Source: a virus. Taken from it: a stretch of 64,000 nucleotides of DNA. Position 1 is the stretch's first letter; each line of letters starts with the position of its first letter. The notes below the pieces were generated by a model. The model was given only the letters and a program-made list of their open reading frames with translations, made no database searches and was not told the origin of the DNA. The DNA is taken from positions 1 to 64,000 of the IMG/VR virus record IMGVR_UViG_3300045256_000050. One strand, 5' to 3'. Position numbers and translations under genes: made by a program. Positions 31,077 through 39,406 of the stretch are shown one piece after another.

Positions 31077-31811
31077 ATGGCAAAGCTGAACCAGATCATC
31101 GCCGTCGTCAACGGCAAGAAGACCAAGACCCAGAAGCAGGTCACGGACGTTTACCACAACCTCCAGAAGCCGACCTTGTTCGAGGGCATCTCCCGGACCT
31201 ACCGCCCGTCCGACGAGGACGGCGAGACGTTCCCGCCGGAAAAGAAGCTCGTTCAGTACAAGGTGCAGGACGCCGTTCGGGAAGTCCGTGAGGCTCTTAC
31301 GGAACTCTGGGACGTGACCGCAACCCAGGATTGGGCGAACTGCAAGGCCGTCGCCGACGTGAAGGTGGACGGGAAGGTTCTGTTGCTCAAGGTGCCGGTG
31401 ACTCACCTGCTGTTCCTTGAGAAGCAGTTGACCGACCTGCACACGTTCGTGTCCAAGCTGCCGACGCTCGACTCGGCCGAAAAGTGGAACTTCTCCCAGG
31501 AGGCCGACGCCTTCCAGTCCGAGGAGTCCCGCACGAACAAGACCAAGAAGGTCATGCGGAACCACGTCAAGGCTGCGGCCACGGACAAGCACCCGGCCCA
31601 GGTCGATGTCTATACTGAGGACGTGAAGGTGGGCGAGTGGGCCACGATCAAGTTCTCGGGTGCGATCCAGGTCAAGAAGAAGAACGAGATGCTGGAGCGG
31701 GTCGCCAAGCTCCAAGAGGCGGTCAAGTTCGCCCGTGAAGAGGCGAACAACCTTGAGGTCGAAAACCAGTCCGTCGCCGCCCCGGTGCTGGACTTCGTGT
31801 TCGGCAAGTAA
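31077..31811 (+). CDS. DUF7873 family protein, 244 aa
   Basis: The protein matches my memory of DUF7873 across most of its length: MAKLNQIIAVxxGxK, the LQKPxLxxGISRTYxPxDExGE block, DVTATxDWANCxAxADV, LLFLEKQLTDLHTFVxKLP and NHVKAxATDKHPAQVxVYxED. The family is widespread in actinobacteria and also occurs in phages; its function is not known to me. It has its own promoter and a trailing hairpin. Confidence 0.8.
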   Translation: MAKLNQIIAVVNGKKTKTQKQVTDVYHNLQKPTLFEGISRTYRPSDEDGETFPPEKKLVQYKVQDAVREVREALTELWDVTATQDWANCKAVADVKVDGKVLLLKVPVTHLLFLEKQLTDLHTFVSKLPTLDSAEKWNFSQEADAFQSEESRTNKTKKVMRNHVKAAATDKHPAQVDVYTEDVKVGEWATIKFSGAIQVKKKNEMLERVAKLQEAVKFAREEANNLEVENQSVAAPVLDFVFGK

Positions 31812-31839
31812 GGCCAGAACAAAATTTGTGACCCAAAAA

Positions 31840-31873
31840 CACCCCAGCCGTTGACCCTTGTCCGGCTGGGGTG
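31840..31873 (+). terminator. hairpin after the DUF7873 gene
   Basis: CACCCCAGCCG pairs CGGCTGGGGTG (11 bp, 12-base loop) just after the stop codon. The U tract is weak (TATCGTT), so its termination efficiency is uncertain. Confidence 0.6.
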
Positions 31874-31936
31874 TATCGTTATGAGAACACTCGATGACTA
31901 TCTCGCCCCCGCCATAACGCACTTTGGGTTCCGAAG

Positions 31937-33070
31937 ATGTGGGATGTTTTCACGGATGTCTCTGGGTTCGTTCCTCGCCGAGTCTGCGGTGCCTGGACGA
32001 ACGAGTTGATCGCACTGCATAACGTCTCTGACATTCTGATCGGGGTTTCATATCTCCTCATCCCCCTGTTCATCTGGAAATTCGTCCGGGCGAAACCGGG
32101 GATGAAGTTCTCCCTGATCTTCTACGCCTTCTGTGACTTCATCGTGTCGTGCGGCCTGACACACTTCATGGATGTGGCCCTCTTCTACTGGCCCAACTAC
32201 AGGCTGGCCGGGATCATCAAGCTGGTCTGCGGGGTTGTTTCCTTCAGTACAGTCATCCTGCTGTTCAGAATGTACCCACTCGCCGTCAAGATGATCCAGA
32301 CGCCGAGGGAGATACGGGAGAGGACCGAGACGCTATCCCAGAAGAACGACGCCCTGGAGAAGCAGAACGGGCATCTTGTCTTCGAACAAAAAGCGAAGGA
32401 CGACTTCCTGGCGATCCTCGGCCACGAACTCCGCAACCCACTCGCCGCCGTTTTCAACGCAAAACAACTTCTGGAACGGGACTCGGCCAAGAGCCGGGAA
32501 CTCGGGATGAAGATACTGGAGAACCAGATCGACCACCTGAACCGGCTGGTGGACGACATCATCAACGTCGCTCGTGCCGTCCAGGGTCGGCTGGAGTTGA
32601 GGCAGGACAAAACGTGTGCCCGTCAGATCATCGAGCGGGCGATGGAACTCGCCGCAGCCACCATCAAGAAGCACAAGTGCGTGGTGAGTGTCGAACAACC
32701 GCCGGAAGACCTGTGCTTTGTTGCCGATGAGATGCGCATGGCTCAGGTTGTGAGCAACCTGCTTACCAATGCTGCGAAGTATGGGCACGAAGGCGGCAAA
32801 ATCGAAGTTACTGTTACCTGCGAGGGTGGTATACTCCACCTATCAGTTCGAGATTACGGCATCGGCATCGGGCCGGAGAAGCTGGACACCATCTTCGGAC
32901 TCTGTGTCCGAACGGAACGTGCTGCCAAGAAGGCGGACGGTATGGGCGTCGGACTGGCGATGGTCCGGGCGATTGTCGAGCTTCATGGCGGTCATGTCAG
33001 TGCTAAGAGCAACGGCGTCGAGCAAGGGGCTGAGTTCCTGGTCACGATACCAATCACGGAGGTAGCATGA
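31937..33070 (+). CDS. ethylene-receptor-like sensor histidine kinase, 377 aa
   Basis: Three membrane spans (about 26-50, 58-80, 90-112) form a domain with Asp32, Tyr39, Ile42, Pro43, Phe68, Ile69, Cys72 and His76. Their spacing is identical to Asp25, Tyr32, Ile35, Pro36, Phe61, Ile62, Cys65 and His69 of Arabidopsis ETR1, where Cys65 and His69 hold the Cu(I) that binds ethylene. A coiled linker, an H box (LGHELRNP, His163), an N box (NLLTNAAKYG) and G boxes (DYGIGI, GMGVGLA) make a full kinase. It overlaps the receiver gene by 4 bases. Ethylene or copper sensing is inferred from the residues. Confidence 0.8.
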   Translation: MWDVFTDVSGFVPRRVCGAWTNELIALHNVSDILIGVSYLLIPLFIWKFVRAKPGMKFSLIFYAFCDFIVSCGLTHFMDVALFYWPNYRLAGIIKLVCGVVSFSTVILLFRMYPLAVKMIQTPREIRERTETLSQKNDALEKQNGHLVFEQKAKDDFLAILGHELRNPLAAVFNAKQLLERDSAKSRELGMKILENQIDHLNRLVDDIINVARAVQGRLELRQDKTCARQIIERAMELAAATIKKHKCVVSVEQPPEDLCFVADEMRMAQVVSNLLTNAAKYGHEGGKIEVTVTCEGGILHLSVRDYGIGIGPEKLDTIFGLCVRTERAAKKADGMGVGLAMVRAIVELHGGHVSAKSNGVEQGAEFLVTIPITEVA

Positions 33071-33408
33071 ACATCGTCCTTGTAGAAGACCACGACGACA
33101 TCGCCGACTCCAGCATGATGCTTCTCGATATGCTCGGGCATCAAGTCACGAGGGTGAAGACGGGCCTGGAAGCTGTGGAGTTGGCGAAGTCGGTGGTGCC
33201 TGACTGCTTCATCGTGGACATTGGCCTTCCCGACATCCCCGGCACCGAGGTTTGTAAGCGAATCCGCTGCCAGCCCGCTCATTACAAAACGCTGATGGTG
33301 GCGGTGAGCGGCTACGACATCAGCAACGAGGCGAAGGAGATCGGCTTCGATCAGGCGTTCAAGAAACCCGTCGATTACACCCGTCTCTTCCCGGCCGTCA
33401 CGAACTAA
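33067..33408 (+). CDS. CheY-like response regulator receiver, 113 aa
   Basis: The single receiver domain has all key residues: acidic pair Glu7/Asp8, phosphoacceptor Asp51 (FIVDIGLPD), Ser81 and Lys100 before Pro101. No output domain follows, so it would act by protein contact. The four-base overlap with the kinase gene makes the two a cognate pair. Confidence 0.85.
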   Translation: MNIVLVEDHDDIADSSMMLLDMLGHQVTRVKTGLEAVELAKSVVPDCFIVDIGLPDIPGTEVCKRIRCQPAHYKTLMVAVSGYDISNEAKEIGFDQAFKKPVDYTRLFPAVTN

Positions 33409-33412
33409 ACGA

Positions 33413-33447
33413 AAGAACCCCCGGTGATGCCGGGGGTTCTTCCTTTT
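33413..33447. terminator. terminator between receiver and DUF2795 genes
   Basis: A 12-bp stem AAGAACCCCCGG/CCGGGGGTTCTT with a 5-base loop is followed by CCTTTT. The convergent gene on the - strand ends at 33459, so it can serve both. Confidence 0.8.
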
Positions 33448-33458
33448 GGGAACTCCGC

Positions 33459-34406
33459 TTACCGCCTGCTGCCCTGGTAGCGACGGCGGCGGGGTTGCTG
33501 CTCCTGCTCGTCGTCACCGCCTCGGCTGCGGTTGCTGGAGCGACGGCCGTTGTTGTCGTTCTCCTCGTCGTCCTCGTTGCGGCGGGAGCGGCGGTTGTCC
33601 TGCTCGTCGTCCTGCTGGCGGCGACGGCCCTGCTGCTGGCCGTTCTCGCTGCGGCCGTACCGCTGCTGCCACGTCTCCCGCCCGCCCCGGACGAAGTTCC
33701 CGTCGTCGTCCTTGCGGCGGCGGCTGTGGGCACCCGTCTCCGGGTCGGCCTCTTGTTCCTCTTGCTGCTGCTGCCGCCGCTGCTCGTACCGCTGTTCGTC
33801 GTCCGAGATCGTCTCGTCGATCTCGTTGCCGAACTTGCGAACCCTCCCCCGCCCGTCGTAGCCGTGCCGCATGTGGCGGGCGTCGGACAGGGCTTCCGTC
33901 TCGTTCTCCTTCAGGCGGCGGTCGTTCTCCTCGTCCCGGACCCGGCCCCGGCCGTCGTAGCCGTTGCGCATCTCACGGGCGTCCTTGATGGCCTGCGTCT
34001 CGTGGCCCTTGAGCCGGTGGTCCCACTGGTCATCTTCTTCCCGATCCTGGGAACGGGACTGCCCACGGTTGGAGGACGCCGCCCGACGCTGCTGTTGCCC
34101 TTCGTCCTGCTGGCGGCTGCGGGACTGGTTGCCGCCCTGGTTGCGGCTGGTGCCCCGCCGCTGGTGGTCCCGCTCCATCTCCTCCATCATCTCGTAGGTG
34201 TCCTCGAAGCACTCCTGCACTTCGGTGACGCCCTCGAAGTCCACGTCCGGGAAGTTGTCGAGGATGTCGAGGATTTCGTCCGGGGCACGGTTGTCCTGGG
34301 CGATCTCGAACAGGTCTTCCGTGCCACAGGGGTACTTGGCACCCCGGAGGTAGCGTTGGAGTTCGATGGGGGAGATGCCCGACTTGCCCTTGCTGCGAGT
34401 TGCCAT
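33459..34406 (-). CDS. DUF2795 protein with long charged repeat tail, 315 aa
   Basis: Residues 10-65 fit DUF2795 (LQRYLRGAKYPCGTEDLFEI, then APDEILDILDNFPDVDFEGV). From residue 75 on it is an Arg/Gln/Glu/Asp-rich tail. Two similar units of about 35 residues (each ending MRxGYDGRGRVR) lie at about 130-195, followed by further RRR/QQQ stretches. Such a tail is probably disordered and multivalent. The role is unknown. Confidence 0.65.
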   Translation of the reverse strand: MATRSKGKSGISPIELQRYLRGAKYPCGTEDLFEIAQDNRAPDEILDILDNFPDVDFEGVTEVQECFEDTYEMMEEMERDHQRRGTSRNQGGNQSRSRQQDEGQQQRRAASSNRGQSRSQDREEDDQWDHRLKGHETQAIKDAREMRNGYDGRGRVRDEENDRRLKENETEALSDARHMRHGYDGRGRVRKFGNEIDETISDDEQRYEQRRQQQQEEQEADPETGAHSRRRKDDDGNFVRGGRETWQQRYGRSENGQQQGRRRQQDDEQDNRRSRRNEDDEENDNNGRRSSNRSRGGDDEQEQQPRRRRYQGSRR

Positions 34407-34623
34407 GCCTTGCTCCTAGAGAGGTTTGCTGGGCGGGCGACGAGGAAAAGGTGTTGCAGCTACCGTGCCAGTACACCATTTGTTCCCGAGAAGTAAAATC
34501 CGCCTCTCCGTCAAAATGAGCAGCGAACTTCCCACTTTGGGGACGGGAATTTCTATTCCAAAACAAACCCCGTTTTGTTAATCTACACGTCGGTCCTCTT
34601 ACACCACAAAGGCAGGGACGCCA
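34407..34623. other. divergent intergenic region
   Basis: It separates the DUF2795 gene (-) from dCMP deaminase (+). AT-rich stretches (GAATTTCTATTCC, CCGTTTTGTTAATCTACAC) probably hold promoters, but I cannot place a clear -35/-10 pair. Confidence 0.3.
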
Positions 34624-35121
34624 ATGAACCCGACGGACGTTGACTACTTGAAGATGGCCTACGAAGCGGCACGCCGCAGCCCCGACCCCTCCACCCAGAA
34701 CGGGGCCGTGATCCCCTACGAGGCGTGCGGCCAGATCAATGCCCTCAGTGCATGCAACGAGTTCCCGGAGAACGTGGAGTTGACTGAGGAAAGGCTGGTC
34801 CGCCCCCTGAAGTACAACTTCATCGAACACGCCGAGCGGAACGTGATCTACCTCGGAGCCAAGTACGGCATCGCCCTGGCCGGGAAGACGATGTACGTCC
34901 CGTGGTTCGCCTGCTCGGACTGTGCCCGTGGGATCATCTGTTCGGGAATCAAGCGGGTGTGCGGCCACAAGCGGATGCTCGACGCCACCCCGCCCCACTG
35001 GAAAGAGTCCATCGCCCACGCCATGACCATGCTGAAAGAGGCGGGCATCGAGATGGACTTGATCGAGGAGAAGCTGAACATCGAACCCATCAAGTTCAAC
35101 GGCGAACTGTGGGTGCCTTAA
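34624..35121 (+). CDS. deoxycytidylate deaminase-like, 165 aa
   Basis: The zinc and catalytic motifs HAE (69-71) and PWFACSDC (Cys97, Cys100) are those of the cytidine/dCMP deaminase family. The N-terminal helix with SPDPSTQNGAVI is typical of dCMP deaminases. It would make dUMP from dCMP for dTTP synthesis during DNA replication. A terminator follows. Confidence 0.8.
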   Translation: MNPTDVDYLKMAYEAARRSPDPSTQNGAVIPYEACGQINALSACNEFPENVELTEERLVRPLKYNFIEHAERNVIYLGAKYGIALAGKTMYVPWFACSDCARGIICSGIKRVCGHKRMLDATPPHWKESIAHAMTMLKEAGIEMDLIEEKLNIEPIKFNGELWVP

Positions 35122-35152
35122 TAATCGGTTAATAACGCAGGAAAGAAATCTC

Positions 35153-35184
35153 GGCCGGGCCAGGGTAGCCCGGCCGTCTTTTTT
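35153..35184 (+). terminator. intrinsic terminator after dCMP deaminase
   Basis: GGCCGGGC and GCCCGGCC form an 8-bp stem with a 7-base loop followed by GTCTTTTTT. Confidence 0.9.
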
Positions 35185-35198
35185 CTACATACTGGTAG
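35185..35198 (+). promoter_or_regulatory. second copy of TCTACATACTGGTA
   Basis: Identical to 23366-23379 and placed between a terminator and the next + strand gene, where a promoter is expected. Confidence 0.45.
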
Positions 35199-35220
35199 GC
35201 CACCAACCAGTGAGAGGAGT

Positions 35221-36048
35221 ATGCTTCGTGAAACCTTCAAAGCCAACCGCAAGTGGATTCTCTTCACCTACACGGTAATGCTCGCCGAGTTCGCCCTGTT
35301 CGCCATGATGCCCTGGCTGTTGGGGATGGCGGTGGACGGGCTGCTCGAAAAGAACCACAACAACTTCTACCTGTACGGCGGGTTGAGCGTGGTGGGCCTC
35401 GTGGTCGGCATCCTACGCCGCCAGATGGACACCCGAGTGTTCATGGGGATTTGGAAGAGGCAGGCCGTCGAAACGATTGACGGGATGCAGAAGCGGGAGG
35501 TAGAGGGGGCGAGAATTATTAGCCGCTACCGGCTGGTGGGCACATTCGCAGACTTCTTCGAGACGACCGTCCCGACTGCCGTTGGGGCGGTCGTTGACAT
35601 TGGTGTGGCCTTCTTCATGCTGTTCGCCGCCCTGGAGTGGGGCGGGCTGGTGCCCTTCCTGACGGCCCTGGTGGCGATGGTGGTGTACTATCTCGTAGCG
35701 AAGCGTATTCTGGTTATCGACCGGACCCTGCAAAAACTTAAGGAAAAAACCGATGAAAAAATCCTTGAATCCGGGGAGAGCGTGGAGCCGGAGTTCGATG
35801 GGATGCGGAAGGAGTGGGTCCGTCGGAGCGATATGGAGGCACTGTCCTGGGGGTTGAACGATCTCTTCTGGGTGGTCTGTGAAGTGTTCACGGTGTACTG
35901 GTTGCTGGACGGCGGGGAGAGCGTGGGCACGGTGATGGCGGCGATTGTGTATGTGGACCGCCTGTTCAGCCGGACGAGCATGCTGGCCGGGTACTTCAAC
36001 CACCAGCAGGAGATCAAGATGGTCAAGGAAGTGCTGGAAGAGGACTAA
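35221..36048 (+). CDS. ABC-exporter transmembrane domain without ATPase, 275 aa
   Basis: Hydrophobic segments near 15-40, 50-65, 122-142 and 144-160, plus a late pair around 222-255, fit the six-helix membrane domain of ABC exporters (the region with RRQMDTRVFMGIWKRQAVE and the charged coupling helices). No Walker A or signature motif follows; the protein ends at EVLEED and fibre genes come next. It may use a host ATPase or have another role. GAGAGGAG precedes ATG. Confidence 0.6.
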   Translation: MLRETFKANRKWILFTYTVMLAEFALFAMMPWLLGMAVDGLLEKNHNNFYLYGGLSVVGLVVGILRRQMDTRVFMGIWKRQAVETIDGMQKREVEGARIISRYRLVGTFADFFETTVPTAVGAVVDIGVAFFMLFAALEWGGLVPFLTALVAMVVYYLVAKRILVIDRTLQKLKEKTDEKILESGESVEPEFDGMRKEWVRRSDMEALSWGLNDLFWVVCEVFTVYWLLDGGESVGTVMAAIVYVDRLFSRTSMLAGYFNHQQEIKMVKEVLEED

Positions 36049-36057
36049 TATAACAGG

Positions 36058-37032
36058 ATGGAGCGGTTTGCGAACAATCTCAGAACTACCGTCAATCAGA
36101 TCGGCGGCATCAACAATAGCTCGAACCCGGTGACTTTCACCGTGGCCGATGCTACCGGGTTCCCGTCGTCCGGCAACTTCCGAATCATCATCGACAGCGA
36201 GATCATGCTGGTGACTTCCGTCTCCGGCAACAACTTCACCGCCACCCGTGCCCAGGAGGGGACGGTGATCGCCAAGCACGACCACACCGCCCCGGTCTAC
36301 CACCTGTTCACTGCGGGGGCGTTGACGGCGGCTTGCTCGGATACCGTCCAGAGCGGGCAGTACGCCCAACTCCCGGCCAGCCCCGAGCGGGGGCGACTGT
36401 ACGTCCCGAACAACGACCAGGACTGGCAGGTGGGTCAGGCGTCGGGGTGGATGCCGGTCGGGCCGATGATTAAGATGACGTACCCGGACAACAGCCTGTA
36501 CTCCTGGGTGAACCAGGGCAGTACGACGATCACGCAGAACGGGCACCACATCATCATGACCGGGGATAACCACACGTTCGGCACCCGGTACGCCCGGATG
36601 AAGACGGCCCTGACGCCGCCGTTCCGGTACACGCTGATCTTCACCGCCAACGTCGAGAACATCTTCACCCGGAACTCGGCCTGTGGGATTATCCAGCGGG
36701 AGTCCAGTACCGGGAAGTGTATTACCATCGAGCAGTCCTACGGGGTGAACTTCCTGCGGTTCGGCGTGTTGTATTTCAACACCGTCACGAGCTTTAACAG
36801 CATGCTCTACGGGTGGACGGATTACCCGCACCCGAAGTTCATGCGGTTCCTCCAGGTTCACGACGACGGGACGAACGTGAACTACAACCTGTCCTACGAC
36901 GGCATCTTCTACGAAACCATCTACAGCCGGGGGCGGACGACCCTGATTACGGCCGACCAGATCGGCTTTGAACTCGGGGAAACGGTGGACGGCCTGAACA
37001 AGATGATCGTCTGGAGTATCGAAGAGGGCTAA
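36058..37032 (+). CDS. tail-fibre-like protein, first of three tandem paralogues, 324 aa
   Basis: The N-terminal ~80 residues (NPVTFTVADATGF, SGNFRIIIDSEIMLVTS, SGNNFTATRAQEGT) form a phage structural domain shared with the next two genes. The C-terminal ~200 residues are beta-rich with lectin-like strands (FLQVHDDGTNVNYNLSYDGI). The overlap TAATG with the next gene indicates coupling. It probably binds a host surface structure. Confidence 0.6.
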   Translation: MERFANNLRTTVNQIGGINNSSNPVTFTVADATGFPSSGNFRIIIDSEIMLVTSVSGNNFTATRAQEGTVIAKHDHTAPVYHLFTAGALTAACSDTVQSGQYAQLPASPERGRLYVPNNDQDWQVGQASGWMPVGPMIKMTYPDNSLYSWVNQGSTTITQNGHHIIMTGDNHTFGTRYARMKTALTPPFRYTLIFTANVENIFTRNSACGIIQRESSTGKCITIEQSYGVNFLRFGVLYFNTVTSFNSMLYGWTDYPHPKFMRFLQVHDDGTNVNYNLSYDGIFYETIYSRGRTTLITADQIGFELGETVDGLNKMIVWSIEEG

Positions 37033-37997
37033 TGGAAAGATTCACTAATAATGCGTTCACGACCCTGGCCGGTGCCATCGACGAGAGTACGACCCCCGTC
37101 ACCTTCGCCGTCGCCAGTGCGTCCGCATTTCCCACGGCAGGCAACTTCCGCATTGTGGTTGATAGTGAAATCCTCCTGGTGACTTCCGTCTCGGGGAACA
37201 ACTTCACTGCGACGAGGGGTGCGGAAGGCAGCCCGATCCAGGCCCATGCGGTCGGGGCCGGGGTGCGGCACGTCTTCACTGCGGGGGTGTTGACACAAGT
37301 CCTCGCCGACAACATCACCACCGGGCCGTATGCGAGTCTGCCGTCCTCTGCGGGGCGAGCGGGCCGGATGTACGTTCCGACCGACGAATATGTGGTTATG
37401 GTGAGCGACGGGTCGAACTGGCTTCGGTACGGCCCCATCTATCCGGTGACACGGCCGAACTTCTCCGGGGCGACTCAGGTTAACTTCTCGGGCACGACGT
37501 ACAGCCAGACGGCGTTCGGTGCCCAGATTGTCCAGGTGGGCGGGGCTGGAGGTACGAGGCGTGGGGTGTTCAAGAGTACGATCACCGCCCCGTACAAGAT
37601 CACCATGATTTACAGTCAGACGGGTTCGCTGCCGGGGGATACCCGGACGGCGGGTTTGGCTATCCGGGATTCGGCGACCGGGAAGTTGGTCACGTTCGAG
37701 ATAGCGATGGCGTTCGGGGCTTGCGGCGTTCACCAGTGGAACTCGCCCACGTCGTTCAACAACTCACCGCTGGGCTGGGGTTCGATTGAGTACACGGCGG
37801 GGTGGATCAAGTTCCTCCAGATTCACGACGACGGGACGAACCACAGGTTCAACTTCTCGGCGGACGGTATTTATTGGGACACGCTTTACACCCAGAGCAA
37901 GACGGCGTGGCTGGCAACCCCCGACCAGTACGGGTTCATTGTGGGCGAGGGGTCGGCGACGACGAACGTCCTGAGCTTTAAGGAGGAGAGTGCGTAA
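37032..37997 (+). CDS. tail-fibre-like protein, second paralogue, 321 aa
   Basis: It shares the N-terminal domain (TTPVTFAVASASAFPTAGNF, DSEILLVTS, NNFTATRGAEG) and the C-terminal pattern (FLQIHDDGTNHRFNFSADGI) with its neighbours, while the middle differs. It starts and ends in TAATG overlaps, which suggests local gene duplication. Confidence 0.6.
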   Translation: MERFTNNAFTTLAGAIDESTTPVTFAVASASAFPTAGNFRIVVDSEILLVTSVSGNNFTATRGAEGSPIQAHAVGAGVRHVFTAGVLTQVLADNITTGPYASLPSSAGRAGRMYVPTDEYVVMVSDGSNWLRYGPIYPVTRPNFSGATQVNFSGTTYSQTAFGAQIVQVGGAGGTRRGVFKSTITAPYKITMIYSQTGSLPGDTRTAGLAIRDSATGKLVTFEIAMAFGACGVHQWNSPTSFNNSPLGWGSIEYTAGWIKFLQIHDDGTNHRFNFSADGIYWDTLYTQSKTAWLATPDQYGFIVGEGSATTNVLSFKEESA

Positions 37998-38971
37998 TGG
38001 CCGTTGAAGTGTTTGGTAACAACGCAGTCTCGTACCTGACGGCTGCCCTGGATAGCTCGACCGACCCGGCACCGATCTCCGTTCACAACGGTTCGGTGTT
38101 CCCGAGGAGTGGGAACTTTCGCATCCAGATCGACAGTGAAATCCTCCTGGTGACATCCGTCTCCGGGAACACGTTCACCGCCAGCCGTGCCCAGGAGGGG
38201 ACGCAGATCGTCGCTCACGAGAACGGATCGACCGTCAAGCACATCTTCACGGCCGGAGGATTGAATAAGGCGTTGGACGAGTCCGTTGTCGTCAGCAGCT
38301 ACTCTGCCTTGCCGTCTGCCGGGAGGGCGGGACGGGTTGCCTTCACTAGCGACGACCGGGTGATGTTGTTCAGTGACGGGTCGAACTGGTTGCCTTATGG
38401 CCCGTTCACCCGGTTCTACCCGCCGGTGCTGTCGGACTTAACCTGGGTCAACCAGGGGGCGTCGAGAACGGCTACCCAGCTTGGCACGGTGTTCAACATA
38501 AACAGCACGTTGCCGAACGGCAGTTCGAACCGAGGGGGTTTGGTGAAGACGGCCCTCACGCCCCCGTTCAAGCTGACGATCTGCTACACCATTAACAAGC
38601 GGGTGATGGCCGAGAGCTTCTTTTCGGGCGGGATCATGGAGTACGAGTCGTCGTCCGGGAAGTTCATCACCTGGGAGCAGGGCACGTTCAACTTCATCAA
38701 CATCGGGGTTCACACCTGGAACAACGGCACTTCGTTCGCCGGGACGATCTACGGGTGGGCACCCTACGACGAGCCGACGTACCTGCGGTTCATGCAGATT
38801 CACGACGACGGGGCGAACGTGAACTACAACTTCAGCTACGACGGGATCGGCTGGTACACGCAGTACAGCCGTGCCCGGACGAGCTTCATCAACGCCGACA
38901 AGTACGGGGTGATGCTGTCCGAGGGGCAGGGGAGCGTCACCGTCTTCAGTTTCAAGGAAGAGTCGGCCTAA
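37997..38971 (+). CDS. tail-fibre-like protein, third paralogue, 324 aa
   Basis: Same architecture as the two preceding genes (SGNFRIQIDSEILLVTS, FMQIHDDGANVNYNFSYDGI). Conservation is highest in the first 80 and last 80 residues, and the middle varies. An intergenic stretch of 90 bases follows. Confidence 0.6.
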   Translation: MAVEVFGNNAVSYLTAALDSSTDPAPISVHNGSVFPRSGNFRIQIDSEILLVTSVSGNTFTASRAQEGTQIVAHENGSTVKHIFTAGGLNKALDESVVVSSYSALPSAGRAGRVAFTSDDRVMLFSDGSNWLPYGPFTRFYPPVLSDLTWVNQGASRTATQLGTVFNINSTLPNGSSNRGGLVKTALTPPFKLTICYTINKRVMAESFFSGGIMEYESSSGKFITWEQGTFNFINIGVHTWNNGTSFAGTIYGWAPYDEPTYLRFMQIHDDGANVNYNFSYDGIGWYTQYSRARTSFINADKYGVMLSEGQGSVTVFSFKEESA

Positions 38972-39061
38972 GCGTTAGTAAATGAATTACTAAATCCCCC
39001 TGGCGGAAGCGGGGCGAAAACGCTATTCTATTTCTGAACCCTTTCGAAAGGAAAACACCAC

Positions 39062-39406
39062 ATGGCGAAACAATCCAAGATTCTGTTGCCCGAAGGCGTA
39101 GAAGATAAGGTCGAAGATCAGGAACAGACCCAGGACGAGGAGAACGTCAAGGAAGTCGAGATCAACTACCCGGCCACCGAGCGGGACGAAGAGTGTTTCT
39201 TCCTCATGTACCACATGGGCATGGCCCCGTCCGAAGCCTATGCCCTGAAGGACGATCACCGCCGCTGGCTGATGGCCCGGTTCATCGGGCAGAAGCAGAT
39301 GGAGCGGGAGATGGTGGAGCGGAACCGCCTCGCACAAGCGGTCATGGCTAACCCGCAAGGGCCACCGGCCGGTATGGGCATACCCAATCTCAGGGTGCAA
39401 CGGTAA
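39062..39406 (+). CDS. hypothetical protein, possibly a tail-assembly helper, 114 aa
   Basis: An acidic first third (EDKVEDQEQTQDEENVKEVE) is followed by a helical, Met/Arg-rich core (FFLMYHMGMAPSEAYALKDD) and a flexible Pro/Gly end. Its position directly after the fibre genes suggests a structural or assembly role, but no family is recognised. GAAAGGAAAAC precedes ATG. Confidence 0.5.
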   Translation: MAKQSKILLPEGVEDKVEDQEQTQDEENVKEVEINYPATERDEECFFLMYHMGMAPSEAYALKDDHRRWLMARFIGQKQMEREMVERNRLAQAVMANPQGPPAGMGIPNLRVQR

